Below, one piece after another: positions 54,342-63,702 of a stretch of DNA of 64,000 nt. Position 1 is the stretch's first letter. Each line of letters begins with the position of its first letter. Location of the stretch: assembly GCF_015767265.1 (NCBI RefSeq), contig NZ_JADPIB010000001.1, forward strand, positions 186,001 to 250,000, in the 5' to 3' direction. The position numbers and the translations under genes are program-made. The notes beneath the pieces are model-generated. The model was not told the origin of the DNA. It did no database searches and saw nothing but the letters and a program-made list of their open reading frames with translations. Source of the DNA: Aureivirga marina (GTDB taxonomy: Bacteria > Bacteroidota > Bacteroidia > Flavobacteriales > Flavobacteriaceae).

Positions 54342-55790
54342 TTATCTTTCTTCTAATTGCCAACTTGAACCATCTCCAAGTTTATAATGTGCAGTTCTTT
54401 TGTATTTCAGCATTGATTTTTTTGGTAAAAAAGCTTCACCATTTGACCATTTTGTTTCTGGAACATTTCGAAACATCCAAAATAAATAGGTAAAAGTTGG
54501 AATGTCCGATTGAAAAATATCGAAATCAATATCTGTTTCATAGCTTTTTAAAATCAAGAAAAACATAAACTCTTTAAAAACAATCGAATTATTTGCTTCT
54601 ATAAAACTCGTTTTTTCAAATAAAACCCGATCAATCTGTGATATTTCTAGTAAATGTTTACAAATTTCACCAAACCAACTTTCTTTATAATTTTCAATTT
54701 CTTTTCGTAAATTTTCTTGAAAATTCGTTTCATGTTCTCTAATAATTTCTTCTAAATCTTCTTCTCGTATTGTTAGTTTTGCTTGTGCTGAAAACTTCAA
54801 TAATCTTGTGTTTTTCTTCACAATTGCTCCAATAAAATCAACAAGTAATTTCGATTCATCTTCATCACAATACGTAAAAGAAAGTTGTGTTTGATTATTT
54901 GAAGATAACCAACGGTTTTTAGAAGTAAAAAAAGAAATTTCAGCTTTGGTTGGAGCTGCTTTTAAAAAATCGAAAATCGTCGCATTTTTATTGTTTAATC
55001 TTGCTTTTATAAATTCTATATATCGTGATTCAGCAATCGATTTTAAAACTGGATTATCTTTTAAAGCATCTAAAGCTTTTTCGATTTTCACTTCTTCAAA
55101 AGATTCTAAATAAGCATAAATAGAAGTTATTTCATTTGCATTAAAATCAGAAAAATCTACTTTTTCTTTTATCTTTTCAAAACCATATTTCTCCAACGCT
55201 TCTGAAGCTTCAACTTGTAATTTTTCTCCATCAAAAATAAATTTCAACTTCTTTACTTTTGTTTCTAAAATTTCATACAAACAAAGGATATTTTGATCAC
55301 AATAATTACTTATTCCTTCATGTGTTTTCTCAGGATATATAATTGTCTCAGAAATACTCGTCTTAATTTTTTTTCCTTTTTTAGAAAAAGTAATTTCTTC
55401 TATTTTTTTAGTAAATCCATATGTTTTTGCGTCTTGTAAGTAATCTCTTTCTATATCTTTTAAAAACATAGGAACATCATAGATTTTCACTTGTAGCAAT
55501 TTATCTTTTTCAAATCGATATTGAATCTTTGTATTCTCAGGAAAAGTTTGAGAAAGAGCGAAAAGGTTCTCGTCAAAATCCAAAGAATTCTCTGCTTGTT
55601 CTATTTCTGTTTCATTTTCAATATCATAGCAAATTTCATCGTTTTTTAAGATAAAAAATGAACCTCCAGATGTTCCATAACTTGTTATAATTGGACAAGA
55701 ATAATACACTTTATTTTCCTTTAAAAATGGATTTATCGCATCTGAAATATTTTGAATAATTTCATCTTTTGTAAGAGTTCTTTCAGTCAT
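54342..55790 (-). CDS. Cytoplasmic protein of unknown function, 482 aa
   Basis: There is no signal peptide or transmembrane segment. The start MTERTLTKDEIIQNISDAIN lies directly at the stop of the upstream lipoprotein gene (no gap). The protein is rich in charged residues with predicted alpha and beta parts, including KDNPVLKSIAESRYIEFIKA (near 240-260) and a Trp-rich C-terminal part (TYLFWMFRNVPETKWSNG). I recognise no family and see no catalytic motif. It is the middle gene of the lipoprotein-cytoplasmic-secreted operon. The mix of compartments is odd and unexplained. Confidence 0.75.
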   Translation of the reverse strand: MTERTLTKDEIIQNISDAINPFLKENKVYYSCPIITSYGTSGGSFFILKNDEICYDIENETEIEQAENSLDFDENLFALSQTFPENTKIQYRFEKDKLLQVKIYDVPMFLKDIERDYLQDAKTYGFTKKIEEITFSKKGKKIKTSISETIIYPEKTHEGISNYCDQNILCLYEILETKVKKLKFIFDGEKLQVEASEALEKYGFEKIKEKVDFSDFNANEITSIYAYLESFEEVKIEKALDALKDNPVLKSIAESRYIEFIKARLNNKNATIFDFLKAAPTKAEISFFTSKNRWLSSNNQTQLSFTYCDEDESKLLVDFIGAIVKKNTRLLKFSAQAKLTIREEDLEEIIREHETNFQENLRKEIENYKESWFGEICKHLLEISQIDRVLFEKTSFIEANNSIVFKEFMFFLILKSYETDIDFDIFQSDIPTFTYLFWMFRNVPETKWSNGEAFLPKKSMLKYKRTAHYKLGDGSSWQLEER

Positions 55791-56522
55791 TTATTCAAAA
55801 CTTTTAAATGTTACATCCACTATTTCTTGTTCAACTCTTGCAGCTTTTTTCAACAAAATCTCATCTTCTACAAAAAGAATTGGCACTTCTTTTTTTCCTT
55901 TATAATTGGCTGGAATAAAATCTCTTTTTGGATTCGGAACAAAACCGAAAGCTCCTACTCCATCATTTTCTGTATAAAATATTTTTTTATCGTTTTGATC
56001 AAATAATGAAGTTTTTAAAGTGAATAGTTCAATTCCAATATTATTATTATTATTTTCCAAAGAAACTTGAATATCACGATCGCCTCTTCTATGATTATAA
56101 TTTAATAATTTTACTTGCCATTTGATATTGGAAATCACAGCAAGTTTTTTCTTATAAAGTTGATTTTTCTCCTGATATTTCACAAAATTCCCAAAATATA
56201 AATCGTAATTATTCTCCCCAATAATCTCTTTTATTTTTAATAAATCTTGCTCCAATGGTTTTACTAAAGAAAAAATAGAATCATTATATTTTATTGCTTT
56301 TTCAAAACTAAAATCAGAACCAATTTTTGCAATTTTAAACTCTAAAGCCAAACTTTTAGCTGTTTCATAACTTTTCACCAATTCACAATTTGCTTTTTTT
56401 GCTCCCATCCAACATTCTTCAGTTATTTCTTCTGTTTCTTTAATTGTATCTTCTGTTTTGGAAGAATTTTTACAAGCGATAAATGCAAAAATCAAACTAC
56501 TTATCAGGAATTGTTTTTTCAT
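55791..56522 (-). CDS. Lipoprotein of unknown function, 243 aa
   Basis: A lipoprotein signal ends at Cys17 (FAFIACKNSSK). The mature part has an acidic linker, a helical segment with LVKPLEQDLLKIKEIIG, and a beta segment with WQVKLLNYNHRRGDRDIQVS. A run of five Asn residues is encoded by repeated ATT (minus-strand AAT) triplets near 56038, a possible slippage site. No family is recognised. It is the first gene of the three-gene operon; the NarL-type regulator gene is divergent, 226 nt away. Confidence 0.72.
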   Translation of the reverse strand: MKKQFLISSLIFAFIACKNSSKTEDTIKETEEITEECWMGAKKANCELVKSYETAKSLALEFKIAKIGSDFSFEKAIKYNDSIFSLVKPLEQDLLKIKEIIGENNYDLYFGNFVKYQEKNQLYKKKLAVISNIKWQVKLLNYNHRRGDRDIQVSLENNNNNIGIELFTLKTSLFDQNDKKIFYTENDGVGAFGFVPNPKRDFIPANYKGKKEVPILFVEDEILLKKAARVEQEIVDVTFKSFE

Positions 56523-56748
56523 TTTAATTGGTAAAATTTAAGTTTTTAGAAAATTTAAAAAGAAAAAATCTTCTCTTTTTCTTTGTGACAAAATTAGTTT
56601 CTATCAACATTTCCTTTCTAATACTTTTTGGGTGATTTTTTATAGAAACTGAAACTTTTTTCATTGTCTTTCTTTTATTTATTTTAATAAAATCGCAATT
56701 CTTAAATTCTAAAAAATATATCTTTGCTTTCATAAAATCTGTTAGAAA

Positions 56749-57360
56749 ATGAAGACAAGAGTAGTTATAATTGAAGACAATGAAATCCTTTTAGAAAGTT
56801 TTGAAAATATTATTAATTCGGATGAAAGATTTGAAGTTGTGGGAACTTTTGGTGATTTCGAATCTGCTTTTTCTAAAATGAAATCATTAGAGGCTCAAAT
56901 TGTTTTGTCGGATATTGAACTACCTAAAACCAACGGAATTGAAGGTGTCAAAATCTTGAAAAAAAACTTTCCTAACTTGTTAATCATTTTGATTTCTGTT
57001 CATGAAAACTCGAATTTCATTTTTGATGCTTTACGTTTTGGCGCAATTGGATATTTAACAAAAAATACTTCTCCTAAAAAACTTCTAGAAGCTTTAATTG
57101 ATGCTAAAAATGGAGGTTCGCCAATGAGCAGCAACATTGCTAGAAAAGTGGTAAATTCCTTTAGAAATCCTTTGACAAATGAGCTTTCTTCAAGAGAAAG
57201 TGATGTTTTAAGACTTTTAGCAAAAGGAAAAACATCAAAATCGATTGCAAACGAATTGCATATTTCTATCAATACAATTAAAACACATACAAGAAATATT
57301 TATGAAAAATTGCAAGTGAATAGTAAAGACGATTTAATTGATAAGTATGCAAACTTTTAA
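56749..57360 (+). CDS. NarL/FixJ family response regulator
   Basis: The 203-aa protein has a receiver domain (VVIIEDNEILLESF, phospho-acceptor Asp in IVLSDIELPKTNGIEG near residue 56, Lys in YLTKNTS near 104) and a LuxR-type helix-turn-helix (LSSRESDVLRLLAKGKTSKS then IANELHISINTIKTHTRNIY, about 143-188). It precedes and overlaps its kinase gene by 14 nt, the reverse order of the pair at 41-45 kb. It is divergent from the unknown three-gene operon, which could be a target. Confidence 0.95.
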   Translation: MKTRVVIIEDNEILLESFENIINSDERFEVVGTFGDFESAFSKMKSLEAQIVLSDIELPKTNGIEGVKILKKNFPNLLIILISVHENSNFIFDALRFGAIGYLTKNTSPKKLLEALIDAKNGGSPMSSNIARKVVNSFRNPLTNELSSRESDVLRLLAKGKTSKSIANELHISINTIKTHTRNIYEKLQVNSKDDLIDKYANF

Positions 57361-60199
57361 TTCTTCTTTCCAAAAACATCTTGTTTTTTTAAGCTTTTTC
57401 TTCTTTATTTTTTCTGTAAATTCTCAAACTAATTTTAGTAAAAATTATACGGTAAAAGAAGGTTTAGCACATGATATTACTTATCAAATGATGAAAGATT
57501 CTTTGGGTTTCATTTATATCGGAACTGACAATGGAATTTCAAAATTTGATGGAAATACATTTCTAAATATTCACAATAAAAATGGCTCCAATTATGTAAT
57601 TGATTTTTTTCAAAACGAAGAAAATTCACTTGTTTTTTGCACTTGGGGAAGTGGTTTACATCAATTAAATATAAAATCAAAAAAGATTCGAAATCTTCAA
57701 AATACACCTTTAAAAATCAGTGGAATTAAACCAATTTCGGATTCTTTAATTTATATTAATAATTACAATTCAAACTTCAGTTTATACAATTATTCTAAAG
57801 AAAAAATTGAGCGTTTTCATCTTTATAAACACGAAAATAAATATTTCACAGACACCATTGTACGAACAAATTTTCAACATATGGAAACAGAAGAAGTTAT
57901 TTTAGATGGAAAAGTAATTCTTTTGGCAGATTATAAATTTCATGAAAATGAATTGGATAAAGTTTTGCAATTTGATATAGAAACGAAGAAAATTTCACCA
58001 CTTTTTCCAAAAATTAAACAACCAATTCATTCAATTTTTAAATCTAAAGAAACCATTTATTTGTCTTCTAAAAATTCTATTTTAAAAGTTGAAAACAACG
58101 AAATTAAAGAGCAAATTACTTTTGATTTATTAAAAAATAAAAATATTTACGATTTACAGTTTTATAAAAATCACTTTTACTTTTTAGTTTTTGATATTGA
58201 AGCTGGTGAACGAAAATTATATTCCTATCATTTAGATTCTAAAAAGCTTTCTAATATTTCTAATTTAATCGGAATTTCAAGTATGATTTCTGACTTTTTG
58301 ATTGATGAATATGATAATATTTGGATTTCCACTTATGGAGAAGGAATTTTCTATTTTAAAAACTCTAAAAATCATTTTTTTGGAAAAGAAGTTTTTGCAG
58401 AGAAGGAATTAAAAGAAATTCTTTTTTATGAAAATTCATTTCTAATTATTTCTCCAAATAATCTTTATGAATTTAAAAACGATGCTGTTTTAGATAAAAT
58501 TTCTTTGCCTTATAATGGAGAAAAAATTCAAATTGATGCTAAAAATCAAAAGCTTATTGTTACTTCACAAATTTCTTACAAAGGAAAAAAATATAAAAAC
58601 TTAATCATTCAAAACGCAGAAAGCAAATCGTTTTATTTTCAACATAAAGATCATGAAATTGTTATTTTAAAAAATCAAATTTCAATTCAAAAAGACGGAA
58701 AAGAAATTCAAATATTGTCTAACAATCGAAAAAAAAGAATAAATCATGTTTTAAAAGAAGGCAATTTTTTATATGTTTTATATGAATTTGAAGGTTTGGT
58801 TTGTTATGATTTAAATTCTAGAAAAATAAAAAAGCAATGGAATCAATTTTATGATTTAGAAACGATAAAATATGTGGATTTTTTTATTTCTGAAAATGTA
58901 ATTTGGATTGCTACAACAAAAGGACTTTTTAAAATTGAAAAAGAAAAAATCTTAAAAATTGAAGGATTAGCAAATGATAATATCAATGATATTACCATTG
59001 ATTCTTTTGGAATTGTTTGGGTTGGAAATCAATCTGGATTAAATGTTATTAAAAATGAAAAAACATATGAAATTGGAGAAAATGCATTGCAAAAATCTTC
59101 CATTATTTCTAATATTTTAATTCATCAAAATAAGGTTTACGCTACAGGAAACAAAGGATTATTCGTATATAAAAATGACGAAGAATTTCAGCCAAAAAAC
59201 AATTTTGATTTGTTTATAAAACAAGAAAAAAATATATTCTATTTTAAAAAAATAAACTTCTTAAATCAGCATGATTATATTATTCAATATCAATTAGATG
59301 ATTCTAAAAAATGGAATTCAATTGATAATAAACTTTCAAAAATTGATTTTAAAAAATTAGAAGCAGGATCGCATAAAATTTTATTTCGTTTTCGAGAAAT
59401 TTCTGGAGATTGGAAATATGGAGAAAAATTTGAATTTCAGAATGATTTTTCTATTTATTTTAAAGCAATTCCTGTTTTACTTTTATTTATTTTTATTGCT
59501 TTAGGATTAAATTATCACAAAAAAAGAAAGCTTAAAAAATCGTTTCATCAGAATATCGAATTAAAAGAAGAACTTTCTTCAGTTCGTAAGAATTTAGCAC
59601 AAGATTTTCATGATGAATTAGGAAATAAAATTGCGAATATTTCAATTCTTTCTTCAATGTTAGAACAGGAAATTGACAATAATAAAGATCGAAATAAAAT
59701 AAAAAAAATTAAGGAAGAATCTTCTGATTTATATGAAAATGTAAAAAATATGATTTGGCTTTTCAATGAAGAAAACCACACTTTTAATGAAGTTTTTTTC
59801 TATTTAAAAGATTTTGGAGAAAATTTATTTGAAGATTCAGAAATGGATTTTCATACAAAAATTGAAGAAACAAATTTCACTTATGATTCGATTTCATTAG
59901 TAAAACAAATTATGTTGATTTTTAAAGAAGCAATGACCAATGTTTTAAAACACAGCGAAGCAAAAAATGTTTATTTTTTAGCAGAAACAACTAAAAATTT
60001 TATTAGAATTTCTTGTATTGACGACGGAAAAGGTTTTAAAATAGATGAATTAAAACGTAAAAATGGATTGAAAAATATGCGAATTCGAAGTGAAAAAATG
60101 GATGCAAAATTAGAGATAAAATCATCCGAAGAAATTGGAACAACGATTCAATTAGAATTGGAAATTGAGAAAATAAATCAGAAAATCTCGCTTTTATAG
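57347..60199 (+). CDS. Periplasmic propeller sensor histidine kinase, HisKA_3 type
   Basis: Translation most likely starts at ATG 57347 (MQTFNSSFQKHLVFLSFFFF), giving a signal peptide ending near VNSQ. An upstream TTG in frame is less likely. The sensor (about 25-610) contains propeller blades with EGLAHDITYQMMKDSLGFIY near the start and ANDNINDITIDSFGIVWVGN near residue 545. A Y_Y_Y-like domain (about 625-700) and one helix (about 705-722) follow. The kinase core has LAQDFHDELGNKIANISILS (phospho-His near 755), FKEAMTNVLKHSEAKN (near 860) and CIDDGKGF (near 892). It overlaps the regulator gene by 14 nt, so translation is coupled. Confidence 0.93.
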   Translation: MQTFNSSFQKHLVFLSFFFFIFSVNSQTNFSKNYTVKEGLAHDITYQMMKDSLGFIYIGTDNGISKFDGNTFLNIHNKNGSNYVIDFFQNEENSLVFCTWGSGLHQLNIKSKKIRNLQNTPLKISGIKPISDSLIYINNYNSNFSLYNYSKEKIERFHLYKHENKYFTDTIVRTNFQHMETEEVILDGKVILLADYKFHENELDKVLQFDIETKKISPLFPKIKQPIHSIFKSKETIYLSSKNSILKVENNEIKEQITFDLLKNKNIYDLQFYKNHFYFLVFDIEAGERKLYSYHLDSKKLSNISNLIGISSMISDFLIDEYDNIWISTYGEGIFYFKNSKNHFFGKEVFAEKELKEILFYENSFLIISPNNLYEFKNDAVLDKISLPYNGEKIQIDAKNQKLIVTSQISYKGKKYKNLIIQNAESKSFYFQHKDHEIVILKNQISIQKDGKEIQILSNNRKKRINHVLKEGNFLYVLYEFEGLVCYDLNSRKIKKQWNQFYDLETIKYVDFFISENVIWIATTKGLFKIEKEKILKIEGLANDNINDITIDSFGIVWVGNQSGLNVIKNEKTYEIGENALQKSSIISNILIHQNKVYATGNKGLFVYKNDEEFQPKNNFDLFIKQEKNIFYFKKINFLNQHDYIIQYQLDDSKKWNSIDNKLSKIDFKKLEAGSHKILFRFREISGDWKYGEKFEFQNDFSIYFKAIPVLLLFIFIALGLNYHKKRKLKKSFHQNIELKEELSSVRKNLAQDFHDELGNKIANISILSSMLEQEIDNNKDRNKIKKIKEESSDLYENVKNMIWLFNEENHTFNEVFFYLKDFGENLFEDSEMDFHTKIEETNFTYDSISLVKQIMLIFKEAMTNVLKHSEAKNVYFLAETTKNFIRISCIDDGKGFKIDELKRKNGLKNMRIRSEKMDAKLEIKSSEEIGTTIQLELEIEKINQKISLL

Positions 60200-60320
60200 A
60201 TATATAATTTCAAAACTTTTTTTGTTTCTATATCTAAATCAATGCAATATAAATTTCGTTATTTCATGATATTCTACCTATATTTGTTATCAAAGTCGTA
60301 GGTAAAAAAATAAATATTTT

Positions 60321-61517
60321 ATGAGGATTGGAATGATTCTGGACAATACTTTTCCTCCAGATCCAAGAGTAGAAAACGAAGCAATTTCTTTAATTAAAAA
60401 TGGATTTGAAGTTTGCTTATTTTCTCTTAAATATAATGATGAACCGGATTATGAAATCATAAATAAAATTCAAGTTTATAGATATGTTTCTTCCACTTTA
60501 AATTACAAGCTTTCTGCGTTAGCGTATACAGTTCCTTTTTACACAAATATTATGAGTAAAAAAATTGCTCATTTCTTAGAGGAAACAAACGTAGATGCGA
60601 TTCATATTCATGATATGCGAATTGCGGAGGCTGTTTTTAGAGCAAATTCTAAGAATTTACCAACTGTTTTAGACTTACATGATAATATGCCAGAAGTGAT
60701 GAAATTTTATCCTCACTTACAGAAATTTCCTGGAAAATATATTATTTCACCAACAAAATGGAAACAGAAAGAAGAACTTTTTATTCGAAAAGCGACGAAA
60801 GTTATTACAGTTTCACAAGAGTTTATTGACGAAGTTGTACAACGTGTAAAAATTCCAAGTTCTAAAATTCTTTTAGTTCCAAATACAGTACGAAAATCAT
60901 TTTACCAAAAAGCAGTAATTGAGCAAGAAATTGTAGATCGTTATCGAAATGATTTTGTATTACTTTATCTTGGAGATACAGGTTTACGACGAGGATTACA
61001 AACAGCAATTGCTGCAATTCCAAAACTGAAAGAGATCATTCCAAATATTAAATTGGTTATTGTTGGTACAAATACAACAGATTATGTTTTAAAACAACAA
61101 GTTGCCGATTTAGGAATTGAAGAATTTGTAGATTTTCAAGGTTGGCAAAATGTAAAATTATTTCCTTCTTATATTATCGCTAGTAATATTTGTATTTCAC
61201 CGCTAATTCGAAATATTCAACACGATGTAGCATATGCAAATAAATTATTTCAATATATGAGTTTTTCAAAACCAGTTTTAGTTAGTGATGCAATAGCACA
61301 GAAAAGACTTGTAGAAAGAACAAAATCTGGTTTAATTCATAAAGAGAAAAATCCAGAAAGTTTTGCGGAAAGAGTAATTAGTATGTATGAATATCCAGAG
61401 CTTTGTAAGTCTTTTGGAAAAAATGGAAAATATTTCATTGAGAACGAATTTTGTTGGGAGAAAACTTCGGAGAAATTAATTGATTTATATAAAAGTATAG
61501 AAGAATCAAATTCATGA
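60321..61517 (+). CDS. Glycosyltransferase family 4-type protein
   Basis: The 398-aa protein has a GT-B fold: N-terminal acceptor domain (MRIGMILDNTFPPDPRVENE, DAIHIHDMRIAEAVF) and C-terminal donor domain with VLLYLGDTGLRRGLQTAIAA (near 212), LVIVGTNTTDY (near 247) and CISPLIRNIQHDVAYANKLF (near 290), where the family EX7E region lies. It probably uses a nucleotide sugar on a cell-envelope glycan. It overlaps the next gene by 4 nt. No other polysaccharide genes are in the window. The upstream gap from 60200 is 121 nt. Confidence 0.9.
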   Translation: MRIGMILDNTFPPDPRVENEAISLIKNGFEVCLFSLKYNDEPDYEIINKIQVYRYVSSTLNYKLSALAYTVPFYTNIMSKKIAHFLEETNVDAIHIHDMRIAEAVFRANSKNLPTVLDLHDNMPEVMKFYPHLQKFPGKYIISPTKWKQKEELFIRKATKVITVSQEFIDEVVQRVKIPSSKILLVPNTVRKSFYQKAVIEQEIVDRYRNDFVLLYLGDTGLRRGLQTAIAAIPKLKEIIPNIKLVIVGTNTTDYVLKQQVADLGIEEFVDFQGWQNVKLFPSYIIASNICISPLIRNIQHDVAYANKLFQYMSFSKPVLVSDAIAQKRLVERTKSGLIHKEKNPESFAERVISMYEYPELCKSFGKNGKYFIENEFCWEKTSEKLIDLYKSIEESNS

Positions 61518-62791
61518 AAAAAGCTTTAATTATCACTTATTATTGGCCTCCAGCTGGAGGGTCTGGTGTACAACGTTGGTTGAAATTCGTAAAATATCTT
61601 CGTGATTTTGGAATTGAACCAATTATTTATACCGTTGAAAATCCAGATTATCCATTAACTGATAATTCGCTTCAACAAGATATTCCTGAAAATATTGAAG
61701 TTTTAAAACAGCCTATTTGGGAACCTTATAAACTTGCTTCTATTTTTTCAAAAAAGAAAAATGTCAAAACAAATGCTGGTTTTTTATCTCCTAAAAAATC
61801 ATTTTCCTCTAAAATCATGACCTATATTCGAGCAAATTATTTTATTCCAGATGCTCGAATGTTTTGGATTAAACCATCGATTTCTTATTTAGAAAAATAT
61901 CTAAAACAACAACCTGTCGATTATATTATTACGACTGGACCTCCACATAGTTTGCATTTAATTGGTTTGGGTTTAAAAGAAAGATTAAATCTAAAATGGA
62001 TTGCAGATTTTCGAGACCCTTGGACGAATATTGATTATTTTCATCAATTACCTTTAACTAAAAAAGCAAAGAAAAAACATCATTTTTTGGAAGAAAAAGT
62101 TCTGAAAAAAGCTGATAAAGTTTTAGTTGTAGGGAAAACAATGCAAAAAGAATTTGAGCAATTTTCTAATCAAGTTTTTGTTATTGAAAATGGTTATGAT
62201 TCCGAAATTTCTAAAGATGAAAATATTAATTTAGATTCTTATTTTTCAATTACACATATTGGACTGATGAATTCAGATAGAAATCATCAAATTCTTTGGG
62301 AAAGTTTACAAGAATTAATTTCAGAAAACACAGATTTTGCAAAAAATTTTAAATTAAAATTGATAGGAAAATTAGATGCTTCTGTTCATTCAGATATTCA
62401 AAAATATAATTTAGAAAAATTTGTAGAATTCATCGATTATTTACCTCATGATAAAGTGATTTCATATCAGAAAAATTCACAAGTTTTATTACTTTCTGTA
62501 AATAATGTACCGAGTGCAAAAGCAATAATTACAGGGAAAATCTTTGAATATTTAATGGCAAAACGTCCAATAATTGGAATTGCGCCAGAAGATGGAGATT
62601 TGGCAGAAATAATTCGGGAAACAAATAGTGGAAAAGTTGTAGGTTTTAAAGATAAAAAAGCTTTAAAAGAGTTGATTTTAAATTATTTTCAAGAATATCA
62701 GAAAGGAAATCTACAAGTTAATAGTAAAAATATTGAAAAATACCATCGAAAAGAATTAACTAGGAAAATGGTTTCAATTATCAATGACTAA
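61514..62791 (+). CDS. Glycosyltransferase, GT-B type
   Basis: The 425-aa protein begins with the glycine-rich loop YYWPPAGGSGVQRWLKFVKY (residues 8-27), a hallmark of flavobacterial GT4-like enzymes, and continues with WIADFRDPWTNIDYFHQLP (near 165) and VFVIENGYDSEISKDENIN. The donor part has LIGKLDASVHSDIQKYNLEK (near 287) and GKIFEYLMAKRPIIGIAPED (near 340), containing the EX7E-like glutamate. The start overlaps the stop of the first glycosyltransferase (ATGA). Sugar and acceptor are unknown. Confidence 0.92.
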   Translation: MKKALIITYYWPPAGGSGVQRWLKFVKYLRDFGIEPIIYTVENPDYPLTDNSLQQDIPENIEVLKQPIWEPYKLASIFSKKKNVKTNAGFLSPKKSFSSKIMTYIRANYFIPDARMFWIKPSISYLEKYLKQQPVDYIITTGPPHSLHLIGLGLKERLNLKWIADFRDPWTNIDYFHQLPLTKKAKKKHHFLEEKVLKKADKVLVVGKTMQKEFEQFSNQVFVIENGYDSEISKDENINLDSYFSITHIGLMNSDRNHQILWESLQELISENTDFAKNFKLKLIGKLDASVHSDIQKYNLEKFVEFIDYLPHDKVISYQKNSQVLLLSVNNVPSAKAIITGKIFEYLMAKRPIIGIAPEDGDLAEIIRETNSGKVVGFKDKKALKELILNYFQEYQKGNLQVNSKNIEKYHRKELTRKMVSIIND

Positions 62792-62841
62792 AAAAAATTC
62801 TTTTTTTAAGTATAATTTTACTTTTGAAAAATACTTTATAT

Positions 62842-62880
62842 AACAATTCCATGCGCAAAAATGCAACATGGAATATTGTT
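62842..62880. other. Imperfect hairpin in the gene-free stretch
   Basis: AACAATTCCATG and CATGGAATATTGTT form a stem with a 2-nt bulge around a 13-nt loop. There is no T tract after it. It lies 51 nt past the second glycosyltransferase gene, in a stretch (62792-63337) with no convincing gene on either strand. Confidence 0.45.
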
Positions 62881-63175
62881 ATGAAAATTAATATTTTACA
62901 ATTCAAACAGTAGTAAGCTTAGAAAAAGAATAAAAAGTAAAATTTAATCAACTTTCAAATTGTTAAGTACTAATAAATTCTTGTTTCATAATCTCAGTAT
63001 TTCTATAAGATTTATTTTGACACAAGAGACGCAAGATATATTCCTATTTCACATTAAATTCTCTTATCCAGAAGCAATAAAAACTCATTTTCTAAAATAG
63101 TTTCTATATAACTATTTGATTATAAGCACATCAACTTTCCTTTTTATAAAACTATTCTCTTTTACTTAATTTATT

Positions 63176-63193
63176 ACTACACAAAAGTGTAGT
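63176..63193 (+). terminator. Weak terminator-like hairpin
   Basis: ACTACAC-AAAA-GTGTAGT is a perfect 7-bp stem with loop AAAA followed by TTATTTTT. It could end a long 3' untranslated region or a small RNA, since the nearest upstream gene stops at 62791. Confidence 0.45.
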
Positions 63194-63340
63194 TTATTTT
63201 TAAACATCATATTTAAATACCTCATTATCAATATGTAACACTGAAAATCAAAAATAGTTTGTATTTAAAATAGAATCATCAATCTAAGTAGCAAAAAGTT
63301 TTCGATTGATTAAAAAATGAAGTAAAAATATAGCAATAAA

Positions 63341-63368
63341 AAAAGGCTGTCTAAAAAGACAGCCTTTT
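63341..63368 (-). terminator. Rho-independent terminator of the rpoC-DUF3467 transcript
   Basis: AAAAGGCTGTCT and AGACAGCCTTTT form a perfect 12-bp stem with a 4-nt loop, followed on the minus strand by T7. It lies 8 nt past the DUF3467 stop codon. Confidence 0.93.
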
Positions 63369-63375
63369 AATTTTT

Positions 63376-63693
63376 TTATGCTTCACCAGTTGGTCCAAAA
63401 TTCATTGGGATATGTGGTTGATCATAATCTTTAATTTCACCATGAGCCTGTTCGAATTTTTTAACATTCTCAGCTAATGCTTTTGTAAGTCTTTTTGCAT
63501 GTTGCGGAGTTAAAATAACTCTAGACTTTACTTTCGCTTTTGGTACTCCAGGCATCACACTAATAAAATCTACTATAAACTCAGAAATTGAGTGATTAAT
63601 AATAGCTAAGTTAGCATAAGTTCCTTCAGCAACTTTTTCGTCTAACTCAATATTAATTTGTTGCCCGTCGTTTTTTGGTTTATTATCTTCCAT
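63376..63693 (-). CDS. DUF3467 domain-containing protein
   Basis: The 105-aa protein is acidic and soluble, with the DUF3467 core: EKVAEGTYANLAIINHSISE (near 19-38), FIVDFISVMPGVPKAKVKSR and VILTPQHAKRLTKALAENVK (near 59-79). It starts 9 nt after the rpoC stop codon, an arrangement I recall as common in Bacteroidota, and shares its terminator. Function unknown. Co-transcription with RNA polymerase is inferred. Confidence 0.92.
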   Translation of the reverse strand: MEDNKPKNDGQQINIELDEKVAEGTYANLAIINHSISEFIVDFISVMPGVPKAKVKSRVILTPQHAKRLTKALAENVKKFEQAHGEIKDYDQPHIPMNFGPTGEA

Positions 63694-63702
63694 TCATTAA
63701 AA

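Noticed and set aside
56524-56733. 69-aa gene between the lipoprotein and the response regulator
   Set aside because: Very Lys/Phe-rich frame in the divergent upstream region; it would fill the promoter space of both operons and has no recognisable feature.
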